Shown one piece after another: positions 36,001-46,231 of a DNA stretch of 64,000 nt. The stretch comes from Chondrosia reniformis (lineage: Eukaryota; Porifera; Demospongiae; Chondrillida; Chondrillidae), in the NCBI GenBank assembly GCA_947172415.1, contig OX359197.1:5147673-5211672 (forward strand), given 5' to 3'. The position numbers were made by a program, and so were the translations under genes. A model generated the notes under the pieces. The model was not told the origin of the DNA and did no database searches. It worked only from the letters and a program-made list of their open reading frames with translations. How positions within the stretch are numbered: position 1 is the stretch's first letter; every line of letters starts with the position of its first letter.

Positions 36001-39000
36001 CTCTTCTTTGTGTTAATGCTTCGGAAAAGCCATGGCCTAAATGGTCTTGGTATTTCCAAACATTTTCTTTGTACATTACTGTCTCTTGTATATACACAGA
36101 TGTTTCAATTAGTGGAAATGATATAGTAATTTCTCCTGAGTCCTTCCAATACACCTGCATTGTGAACAGCTCTTCAGCTGTGGTTTTCTCTTGGTACTTT
36201 GAGGGAATTGAAGTTAGCCAATTATCAGGAATATTCTACACAGTTATTACAACAGAGAGCACTATTCAGGAAAGTGTTTTAACTATTAATGAAACAAAAC
36301 CTTCCTTTGGAGGTACTTATGAGTGTAGAGCTCACAATACTTTAGGGATTGGTAATGACGCAAGAATCCTCACTGTACTTGGTAAGTGAGGTTTGCGTAT
36401 GTTGATTTTTAAAAGGCAGACCACATTGGTAGTGCTATATGCATACATAGAATGCTATGTTTGATTTAATTTTCTCTTTGCATATAGATAAACCAGACCC
36501 GCCTGAGAATGTGACTATAACTGGTTCAACTGACAGAGATCAGTTTATCACCTGGGATAATGGATTTAATGGAAACTTGGAGATTATAGGCTATGACATT
36601 TATATCAACTCATCACGAAATCCAGATCTTTCACCAATAGATCTAGCAGGGGTGAAGGGAGAGGCAGCTGTCACACTTAATGGCACAACAGCTGTTATAT
36701 CTAATCTGATCCCGTTTGTAGAGTATTCTTATGCTGTTACAATTTGCAATTTACTTGGTTGTAGTAAAATGTCTGACATATCTAACTCAGTTTGGACTGA
36801 CCCTGCAAGTGAGAATACTAATATGCAGTATGTAGAGTAAAGGTACTTGGATTTGGAGTGTTTTGGTTTGATTAGTCAATATTCATTAAGATACATTTAA
36901 ACATTTGGAATCCAAGTGGAGTGCATATGTACGTATATACTGTGATTAACTGATTATCTACCACTAAAATATCACATGAAACCTATTAGAAACTCTTTGA
37001 ACTGCTATAGAAGTTTCAAAAGGTATATATGAAAGTATGTATAAACTTGGAAAGGGGGCTTGGCTGTTAAAAACTTGAAACCCCTCTATTATTAAACCTG
37101 AGATTTGATCCTATTTACGTATGTACGTATATTGCACTAAACTTAATATACGTACATATGACAGAACTCTAATTATGAAATTAATACAGATCAAATTTAG
37201 GTGTCTTATTATCTTTTTGATTGTTCTGTTATTCTACAGTACACCTGTTTGTCTTGTAAAATTTATTAATAACCACTGTGTATATATACAGTATATATCC
37301 CTAGGTATTATGTATAATACATGTGCTGGACTGGATTCTAATCAGCTTCTGTATGTACGTATATTGTATGATCATATATATAGTTCCTGATCAAGAACCA
37401 ACCAACTGCATTGCCACTGTAATGTCACCCACTACAATTGAAGTCACATGGAAAGCACCTGACCCACCTAATGGGATACTCAGGGACTACAGAATAGTGT
37501 TTAAACCAATAACAGCTGTTGCAGACTACAATCCAATGGATTTTGAGGGGATAACGAACATGACCACGGGAAATACTACTACTGAATATTCCATTACTGG
37601 ACTCCAGGAAGCTGTGAGATATGATTTTATGATATCTGCCATTAACCAGGTTGGTGAAGGACCTCTTACAACAACTGACTGCTCAGCTGAAACTGATGAA
37701 TCATGTGAGATTGCGCCTAGAAGTACTATTCATTTTTATAGATATTTCCATAGACTATTTTTAAAGAAGGTTTATCCTTCAACATTTTAAGTGTCTAAAG
37801 TTACATGTATCTCTGGATCAAATTGTTCAACAGAAACATAAGACAATAAATGGCATAATACAATATGTCTTCTAATATATACTCGATAATGAACCATCTC
37901 AAAGATAAGTTTGATGTATTTAGGAGAATTTTCCAACTTACTCTCTTACAGTACGTATATTTACAATGTACGCATATACGTATCTATATTTTTAAATGCT
38001 TCATATATTTGAATATATATAATAATATATATGTACTGTGTGTTATATAGACTACGTATGCATTATTGCTATAGATCCTAAAGCACCTATGAATGTATCT
38101 GTATATTCTCCTGGTCCCACCTCCTTGATGGCAACTTGGGATCATCCCCTTCCACAAGACAGAAATGGCATAATCACTGACTATTTGATAAGTATAAAGA
38201 TCACTGATGATTCTGAAGACATGTTTTTAATAAATTCAAATAGTAATGAAACATCCTATACTATAAAGGGTCTTAGAGAGTCTACTGAATATATTGTGTC
38301 AATTGCTGCTGTAACTAGTGTGGGAATTGGTGTTGAAAGTAATGACGTAATCCACAAAACCTTAAATGACAGTAAGTATAAGAGATCTCAGTCTTGCCTG
38401 TATACGTATGCATACGTATATTACCATTTAAGTAATAGTTTGATCGAAATAGCCTTCCTTGTGTTTAAAATTCCTGAATACATCGTATGTGTATCTATAT
38501 TACACATCCTGTTGCTAATGAAGACCTTCATGGTCGAAACATTCATTGTTGCTGATGCTCATATGAAATCCACTGATCTTATGTATTAAAATAATACAGT
38601 ATCATAACTACTGTATAATTATAATTGTCACAGATATAGATGTAAACTGTCCCAGTGAGGAAGATGCTCTCTGGGGGTTCCAGTGGGAACAGACCGCACC
38701 TAACGTGACAGTAATAGAGAAATGTGATGAAAATGGACAACTGTATTCATCTAGTGGTATGTGTATTATTTTTAGATGTGACACTATTCTTAAAATTATC
38801 ATTTTCTGAATCACATTTTCAGGAATAGTCACACGAAAATGTAACTCAGAAGGTGTCTGGCTAATGGTAAATACCAGTCAGTGTCAGAGCAGTTCTTTGG
38901 CAGACGTTGAAGAAGAAGTATGTATGATCATACGTACACAGAAGAAGTTCTAATTATATATAAAACTTAATATTGTATAACCTTAGTTATTTTATAATAT

Positions 39001-42000
39001 ATATCCCTCGATCTACAGGCCAATGAAATCTTTACAAATCAAAACTCTGGGGAACCTGTGTCCAAAACTGTAGCTGAGAAATTGAATAACTTGACTGTAA
39101 CCCTACAAATGATAACTGATTTACAAAGTGAGGAAAACAAGCCAATCTTCCCTAGAGATCTTGAAGCAATTAACACATTTATAGCAATGACCAGCAGGTA
39201 AGGTTTACATGTAGAAATGTAAATGTAAATTCGTACATACTCACAATCACATGCATGTAATTCCTTCTATATAATTCAGTTTGGCTGAAGACAATGGCCT
39301 CTTTAATACATCGTATAATGAAGAGGTTAGTAAACTCTGTATGATTCACAGGGTCACTGATGTAGGGTGGAATTCCCAGAAACAGCTGTCTGGCCCAATG
39401 AAGAAGGAGAAAATTCATGTTCTCCAGTGAATTTTGTGATTTTTTTGAAATTTAACCAAAAGTGTATATGTATATGCATTCAATGTACTATAACCATATA
39501 CCTACGTACGTATGTTTTAAGTTGCTGAATCCATCATCATATACAGTACTCATTTATTCTTTATATAGACACTTGTTGAGATTGTAAACAATGTCTTGGA
39601 TACCTCACAGGAGGTGGGATGGTCAATGCTCACTGAAGTATGTAATATATATGTATATACGTATGTAATGATAAGCAAAAGCACAGGCCAAGTGCAATTA
39701 ACTCCCCTTATTCATACATACATATTATGTAATGTGCAGAATATGTTACTAATGGGTCTTATATACCTAGTAATGACTGTACTATAGTATGTGAATGTGT
39801 TGTTATAATGTGATTAAAGGCTTCTGATCAAATTAGTATTTTTATACTATACGAATATAGGTATATACACAAATAAATGTGTACATGTATACATATACTT
39901 ATACTATACATATTCTAGCTATATACGTATGCTGCATAAACATATATATTAGTATATTTGTAATCCATAATATTATACATATGTGCATATATTCATTTAG
40001 ACTAACAGCACTATGGGCTCACCAGAATTATTGCAAAATATAGAAAGAATATCTTCTGCCCTGAGTAACAATTTGCAAGCTGCTGGTGTATCAGAAAAAG
40101 TTATTGCATTTAGCAATATTAGTAGGTTATATTTACTATAATTGCATCATAGATCAGTCTTATGCATCAACTGTACATGTACCGCTATAGTACAATATCT
40201 TAAGTATTAATTTAATTCTTCCTTTTTAACAAAAGTTTTGAGTAGTATGCTGGTGGATTCAACAAATAGTCAAATCAGCCCAGATGACTTTGTAGCTGAA
40301 AACTCATCCATACCTTTTGAGGACATACCTGAGATTGAATTACCCCTAACCAAACTAGTTTCTGGCGACGCAGGAATTCCCATTCCTATTTCACTTTCAT
40401 TAATGAAAAATCTAGACATGTTTTTGCCAAGGAGATTTCAAAATGGAAGGTAATGTAGGTTGGGAAAGAAAGTGTGTTTAGGTCACTCAGGACAACTTCA
40501 TAGATCATAGACAAGTAATTTCACCTTCAAAGTTGTAATATCTCCACTTACTACCATTAAGCAGCCATGTCCCAATTATTAGATGGTGTGGTTGGTGGTG
40601 AAGCCACATTGTAATATGGCTTCTAGCTCTCAATGCATCATCATTACAGCTACATAGTCACTACCACTATGTAGCGTATATACAGTACGTATATAAATGG
40701 GGTCAACTGCATAACCCCTATAATATTATACTTACGTAATATTATTCTGCCAGGTACACTTTGGTGGTGAGTTTTGGTGACTGCCTTCAACTTATAATGA
40801 TGCATCACAAGTGAAACAGATCATCTTTGACCATCTACAAGGATATAGTTTTGTAGCAACATTTACTCCCCTGGTCCTGCTTTACTCATAGCAGTAGCTT
40901 TCACACAAATTACTGTGCATTGATTATAATGTTTCATTTCCTATAGCATGTTACCCACAGCCCAGACGGTGCCTGGGACTATAGTGACATCTGTTCAAGT
41001 TGCTTCAGCATACACTGTTGACAGTGATGATGAAAAATTGGTTACTATTAACTTTCCAATTACTGAGGACAATGTAAGCAGAAAATATACCATTTATATA
41101 GAACAAAATGTCTCAGCAAAGGTTTCATGGATCTATACATTCATTGTTAGAAAAATGTTGAATTGTCAGGCCACACTTGTGCATTTTGGAAGTTTGATGA
41201 CAATTCCCTTGGAGGATGGTCAACTATTGGACTGAGCACTCAGAAAGAAAAAAATGGAATGGTCACTTGTAGTTCAACCCATTTGACGAGCTTTACTGTT
41301 CTTGTTAATGTAGCAGGAGTGGTAAGATTCCTTATATGTAGTAGGTACATTGTCAATTATCAAATTCTTTAACTGTATGTGTGGAATATATTATACAGTA
41401 TATATGTACATACCCACTGATGCAATAACATTTATATACATACATATTTTACTTGTCTTGTTTACCAATTCCACTCCTACCTGTAGAAAAATTCTAAAGA
41501 TGTAGCTCTAGCATTCTCTATTCTTTCCTACATTGGGTGTGCCATCTCCATGATAGCCCTTATTCTTACAATACTATTTCTGGTGATTTGTCAAAGGTAC
41601 TGTAAAATGACTTTTAAACCATTATACAAACAAATTTGTATTCAGCTAAATTTAAATATGTACGTACATATGTACGTACGTATATACAGTATACATATAC
41701 ACAATTTAAGTTTGATTTCTTGCCCAATTGTCATGGTAACATTTATGAAATAGTTAATATCCATGATTGTAATTACGTATAAAATATACACATTCAGTAA
41801 TTACATATACGTATTTATGAATTTCATTGATTATTATTCATAAATTTTACTTTGTTTACATAACAGGAAGGTCCTAATATCAAAAGTAAACAACTTTGTA
41901 CTCCTAAACTTATCCATTGCTCTCCTTTTGGGCCTCACTGTCTTCTGTGCTGGTATTCAAACTGCAAAATCATCCTATGTAAGTATAGGGACTACATTTA

Positions 42001-45000
42001 GTTATCTAAAGCACATTTTCATATACAGTATATACCATTCTATGCATTAAAAGGCCTATAGAAAAGCTTTGGATGAGGATAAATACAAGAGTCTTCTCCA
42101 CTACATACACACATACATGTATGTATAGTATATTAAAAGGAATAGCACAAGATCTAGGCTGTATATGGGTGATACATGCAGTGTGAAATATCCTATTTTA
42201 AGATAAGATTTGGGCCCTTAATTGGCCAGGCATAATATTTATTTCAGTAAATTTACTTACAGAACATACACATACGTATGCTCCATGTTGATGTCAATTA
42301 AACATTTTTAGAAGAAGTTCTGATAATTTACTCAAACTGATACCTTTGTACATACATTTTGACCTAATATCTAACTGTTTTATATACTTAGGGAGGCTGC
42401 ACCTTTGTTGGAGTGTTGCTGCACTACCTCTTCTTAGCTGCCTTTAGTTGGATGTTGTGTGAAGGAGTACTCATCTATAATTTACTTGTGAAAGTGTTTG
42501 GTGTCAACGACAGGAAATGGATCTATATTTATTCTGCACTTGGCTGGGGTAAGTCTTTTAGTTGTCAATAAACGCTTCCACTTCTGTCCTACATACAGTA
42601 TATGTAGAATTGATATAACACCAATCCTTGATAATTATTTTGTTGTAAATTTGACCTACAATTTATTCCGCATCTATTAAACACATATTCACTGGACCAA
42701 TAGTTTGTGTAGCAATTATGTATGCATCTTGTTTGAATACATAATTATTATTACGTAGATCTGCATTATGTTGTTATTGTGTATGTATGTAACATTGCAT
42801 GATTTTTATATTATGTATATATTTGATAAACTTTATCAATCCATGTTATAGGATTACCTTTGCCAGCTGTAATTGTGACTGCAGCTGCCAGATATGACAA
42901 TATTCATATCAGAGAATCTCTTAATAAAGAGAGCCCCCTTTACCATGAAATTAGAGCGTAAGCCTTATATGTATATACCTCACTATATTAGAAGTGTAAT
43001 TATATAGGAATAGAAAAATGGAGTAGATTCTGAGTGTATGGTCACATAAGTAAAATAATTCTATATAATGATTACCTTCAGCTTCTAATTTCTATGTGCT
43101 TTTCAATTATACATACATATGTATGTATATACATATACGTATGTACAGTAAATCTCGTTAAACCTGGATAATTATTTAGATGTATTTGTTTGTTACAATT
43201 ATGAGTTGAATTAATGAGATTTCATTGAACATATTTTTGTAGTTAATATTAAGCTGTGAAGGCATCTATTGATCTTCACTATGACATAATACTGACCCTA
43301 AATACGTAGCATATTCATTATATGTATGTATAAAGTAAATAAAAAACATTTACAAAAATGATGTTAGAAGTAGAAATGGCAGTGTTCACTAATACATCTG
43401 CAAAAAGTATCGAAACAAGACACTGATTATATGATAAGGCTAATCATACAGAAGTTGCATATATACTGAAATTTAAGTAACTTAACCATACACTTCTGTG
43501 TTTGGGCGCACTAACCTTAAGTAGGAATGGTGCGCCCAAACACAGAAGTGTATGGTTAAGTTACTTAAATTTCAGTATATATGCAACTTCTGTATGATTA
43601 GCCTTATCATATAATCAGTGTCTTGTTTCGATACTTTTTGCAGATGTATTAGTGAACACTGCCATTTCTACTTCTAACATCATTTTTGTAAATGTTTTTT
43701 ATTTACCCTTTTTTCCTCTTAATATTACTTGTTTTAAATTGATTTGAAAGTTTTCTTGGCGAAGATCTCAAAATAACGTCTTAGACAAGAGAAATATGCC
43801 GAAAACCATGATCTCTTAATTAAAAAATGGCGTCCGAGAAGACCACAATTTTCGCTCTTCACAATTAACATGCTTATTGTAGAGCGCATTCAGATTTAGG
43901 GCTGTCTATTCCCTAGTTCCGAAATATTTATGACGATTTATAACTAGTACGTGCCCGCACAAGTTCGCATATTAGCGCTAGTCTATTCAATAAAAGAAGA
44001 AGAAGAAGAAGAAAAAATGAATTTTGGAAGTGGGTCTATTCCTAGTTAGCCGCTTTTTGAACGCTATAGAGCGTGTAGAGCGTCGAAACATGTTTTGGCA
44101 TTTAGGAAAGCGTGCATTAATCGCTGCAAATAACCGAATATAACCGAAAATCGTTTCGTTGGCGATTTATTAGGTGTTGATTGATAATACATTGGATAGG
44201 GCGGCCATTTTTTTTCCGGCCATTCCTACTTAGAGAGTACTACCGTACTCTCTGATACTGTAGGTGCTGGTTATCAAGTGAGAATGGAGTCATTTTTGCC
44301 TTTGTTGGTCCAATTATAGGAATAATGATAGTAAGTGTATGTACGTATATAGGCATTATAGCAATAATGATAGTAAGTGTATGTATGTTTTACCATTTGC
44401 AAGTCCACTGCAAACTAAATGACTGCATACATATATATATTTTTGTCTGGAGCCTTGTCAATCACTCTTGTATTGTGTATAGGTTAATACAGTGTTCCTA
44501 TGCATGGCAATGGTTAGTCTGTGGAAGAACAAGTTTGGTAAGAGCATGTCAGCAATGAGCAGTCCTGAATCAAAGACTAACCTAAAAGCTGGATGGTATG
44601 ATTTCATGTGAATCTCTTTTTATCATTATTCATCTTTCTACATGCCTACCTACCTACCTACCTTCCGACTTACTTATCTGCCTGCCAGCCAGCCTGCCTG
44701 CTTGCCTACCTATTTACATATGTACTTGTGTACTGTACCATATACATAAGTGCATGTAAAATAATATCTTTGTAATTTCTGTATATGTTTAAAGGCAACT
44801 TGTTAAAGCTACCATTATTCTGATGCCTCTGATGGGAATTACGTGGATCATTGGCCTCTTTGCAGTCAGCCCACATCCAGCTACCTTTGCTTTCTCTATT
44901 GCATTCATCATACTCAACTCACTACAAGTATGTGATAGGTATCAAGTATTGATCTCCACCAAATCCAATAATTTGGCCTACTTATATACATGCATGTGCA

Positions 45001-45909
45001 TATATACATACCTAATTACAGGTGTTATATGCACTTGTGTACTATGTATACAGATTTTATACCTTTCATTTGTGTGTTTATGATATAATTTGTTTATCAA
45101 TTAAATGCATACAAATTAGGGACTCTTCATTTTCCTGCTCCACGTTGTGCGTCATGACAAAGTTGGAGGAAGAATAGCTGGTTTTGTGAAAAAGAGAAAA
45201 GTAAAGCTATCAAGAGTAAGTAAATTACTATGTCTGTGTACTTCATCCTATTATGTATATTGTTTTTTATCCTATAGGATATATCTTCTTCGAAAGTCAC
45301 TACAACCGTTAAAAGTAAATTATGTACATGCACTAAACATATATACTGAGGATGAATGAGCATTCATAGACCCAAAATATGAAATGAGTTATATACAGAC
45401 AGTGCCAAGCTTAAGGCTACTGATTTCCCCATTAATGTCTGGGTCCCATATGTACAATATATAGCTGCTTTTTGTGCTCAATGCTAGACCTACTTCTTGC
45501 TTAATTTTGAGTTACAATTACATGACTAATCTAACACACCATTTTCAACATGCTTTATAAAAAGCCCTATATAGGGAACTAAGCCTATATAATTAGAGCT
45601 TTGGATGAGGATACAAGAGTTTTTTTTTTTAAATAAAGTATACATGTTTTACAAATTGTAGGCGTTGAACTTAATGAATTGCAGTGGAATTATAGCGGTG
45701 TGTATTTGAAGCAAAACCCTGCTTACGTTTCTACATGTAACAAAGAGCTATCAAGTTCTGTAGCTGAAGACCAAAGTGAAAGTGATAGATTGCAATGGAA
45801 TTACAACAGGATGTACATGCAGACCAACCGCACTGTTAGCGGTAACAAGAGACCTTCAGACTCTTCCATCATTGAAGAGCCAAGTAATGGGGATCCCCCT
45901 TCAAAATAA
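33094..45909 (+). CDS. Adhesion GPCR: NIDO-Ig-FN3x3-HormR-like-GAIN/GPS-7TM
   Basis: Exons: 33094-33327, 33639-33947, 34539-34797, 36100-36381, 36488-36808, 37384-37704, 38075-38371, 38634-38756, 38823-38917, 39019-39197, 39280-39325, 39569-39637, 40001-40121, 40236-40449, 40947-41073, 41151-41321, 41487-41596, 41867-41978, 42392-42548, 42852-42957, 44264-44330, 44483-44595, 44795-44927, 45120-45215, 45278-45314, 45662-45909. Phases match throughout: 1,448 aa. Order: signal peptide; NIDO domain (~50-267; NYADDGINWIMTDTGG, YNAGDNIRYLEVNGS); one Ig domain (~268-360; YECRAHN); three FN3 domains, one per exon; a Cys-containing HormR-like piece (~675-745); a GAIN region ending in a GPS (CAFWKFDD...THLTSF; predicted cleavage after Leu1044); seven helices; a ~115-aa tail. 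The family self-cleaves at the GPS and signals through a tethered agonist. Ligand unknown. An alternative start is the ATG at 33109. Confidence 0.87.
34002..34180 (+). mobile_element. Family S dispersed element
   Basis: Copy with both halves: TACACCATTTTCCTACATGC and CTATTCTGTAAAAA at one end, then AGAGCTTTGGATGAAGATAC, then TTCTTCTCCACTGGGTCAGA and TTGATCTTCTGTGAATCC. It lies in the intron between the two NIDO exons of the adhesion GPCR. A nearly collinear copy is at 53504-53720. Confidence 0.7.
35061..35878. repeat. Two tandem ~405-bp units with palindromic ends
   Basis: Unit 1 is 35061-35464 and unit 2 is 35465-35878; they are almost identical. Each starts with a palindrome (GGGGCTGCC...GGCAGCCCC) and ends with GGCGGCAGCCCCACGAGTTT; each contains an expanded TATATA tract. 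The shared ends could be terminal repeats of a small mobile element present as a tandem dimer. It lies in the GPCR intron between the NIDO and Ig exons. Confidence 0.85.
39339..39422 (-). mobile_element. Family S element, 3' part, inverted
   Basis: Reverse complement of the tail seen at 53620-53715: GATTCACAGGGTCACTGATG, then GTGGAATTCCCAGAAACAGC and GTCTGGCCCAATGAAGAAGG. It begins 14 bp after the donor of the small exon 39280-39325. Confidence 0.65.
39670..39710. mobile_element. Family F remnant (terminal end only)
   Basis: Carries GATAAGCAAAAGCACAGGCC followed by AAGTGCAATTAACTCCCC, the terminal motif of the fold-back MITE family, without the arms. It lies in the intron after GPCR exon 39569-39637. 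Confidence 0.55.
42045..42110 (+). mobile_element. Family S fragment
   Basis: GCCTATAGAAAAGCTTTGGA then TGAGGATA and AAGAGTCTTCTCCA, the core words of the dispersed family. In a GPCR intron between the TM2 and TM3 exons. Confidence 0.55.
43336..43705. repeat. Perfect palindrome: 176-bp arms, 18-bp loop
   Basis: The left arm 43336-43511 is, base for base as I read it, the reverse complement of the right arm 43530-43705; the loop is 43512-43529. It lies inside the adhesion GPCR intron between exons 42852-42957 and 44264-44330. Diverged relatives of one arm occur at 17188-17345 and 26540-26725, so this is the youngest member of a fold-back element family. Transcribed, it would form a ~176-bp duplex hairpin. 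Confidence 0.92.
43518..44232. mobile_element. ~715-bp segment with 13-bp inverted ends
   Basis: TAAGTAGGAATGG (43518-43530) is matched in inverse by CCATTCCTACTTA (44220-44232). The segment holds the right palindrome arm plus ~510 bp of unique, less AT-rich DNA. The left end is in the palindrome loop; the right end is only 31 bp upstream of the exon at 44264. No transposase is visible. It could be a nested non-autonomous element. Inverted ends alone are modest evidence. Confidence 0.45.
44640..44712. repeat. CCTA/CTGC microsatellite-like tract
   Basis: Tetranucleotide-type tract (CTACCTACCTACCTACCTTC, then GCCTGCCAGCCAGCCTGCCTG-like text) in a GPCR intron between exons 44483-44595 and 44795-44927. 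Confidence 0.8.
45527..45625 (+). mobile_element. Family S dispersed element
   Basis: TAATCTAACACACCATTTTC, then AGGGAACTAAGCCTATATAA and TAGAGCTTTGGATGAGGATA. It sits in the last intron of the adhesion GPCR and ends ~35 bp before the final acceptor (45661). Confidence 0.65.
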
Positions 45910-46231
45910 CAGCTATAATATGTTTATAGCCACTGAGACAGGATGTTCTAACAGTTCTTACTTTGACCGTGTATACATGCATAAGAGGAATCAAGACATT
46001 AAACTTATGATTAAATGATTATATAATATAATGTGTTTACAATTTGTATATTGAGCTTTAAAAGTATTATATATATATAGAGAATGCATGCATATGGTGA
46101 AAAATTCCCTCTTATACATTCTACCGGTACGTACCGGCAATTTAAAAGCTTCGAACACGATGCAAAGCAGTTAAGAGAAGGTGTGGTCATATAAAGTGTG
46201 TGTACATAGAATATATAGGGACGGTTTCAAA
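45910..46231. other. Short spacer GPCR / GALK2
   Basis: 322 bp between the GPCR stop and the GALK2 start, AT-rich; must hold both the GPCR 3' UTR and the GALK2 promoter. No convincing AATAAA or promoter motif found. Confidence 0.5.

Noticed and set aside
41074-41150. Read-through of GPCR exon 40947-41073 into the next frame
   Set aside because: Read-through would lose the GPS; removing a 77-bp GT-AG intron keeps phase and gives KNVELSGHTCAFW, the proper GPS start.
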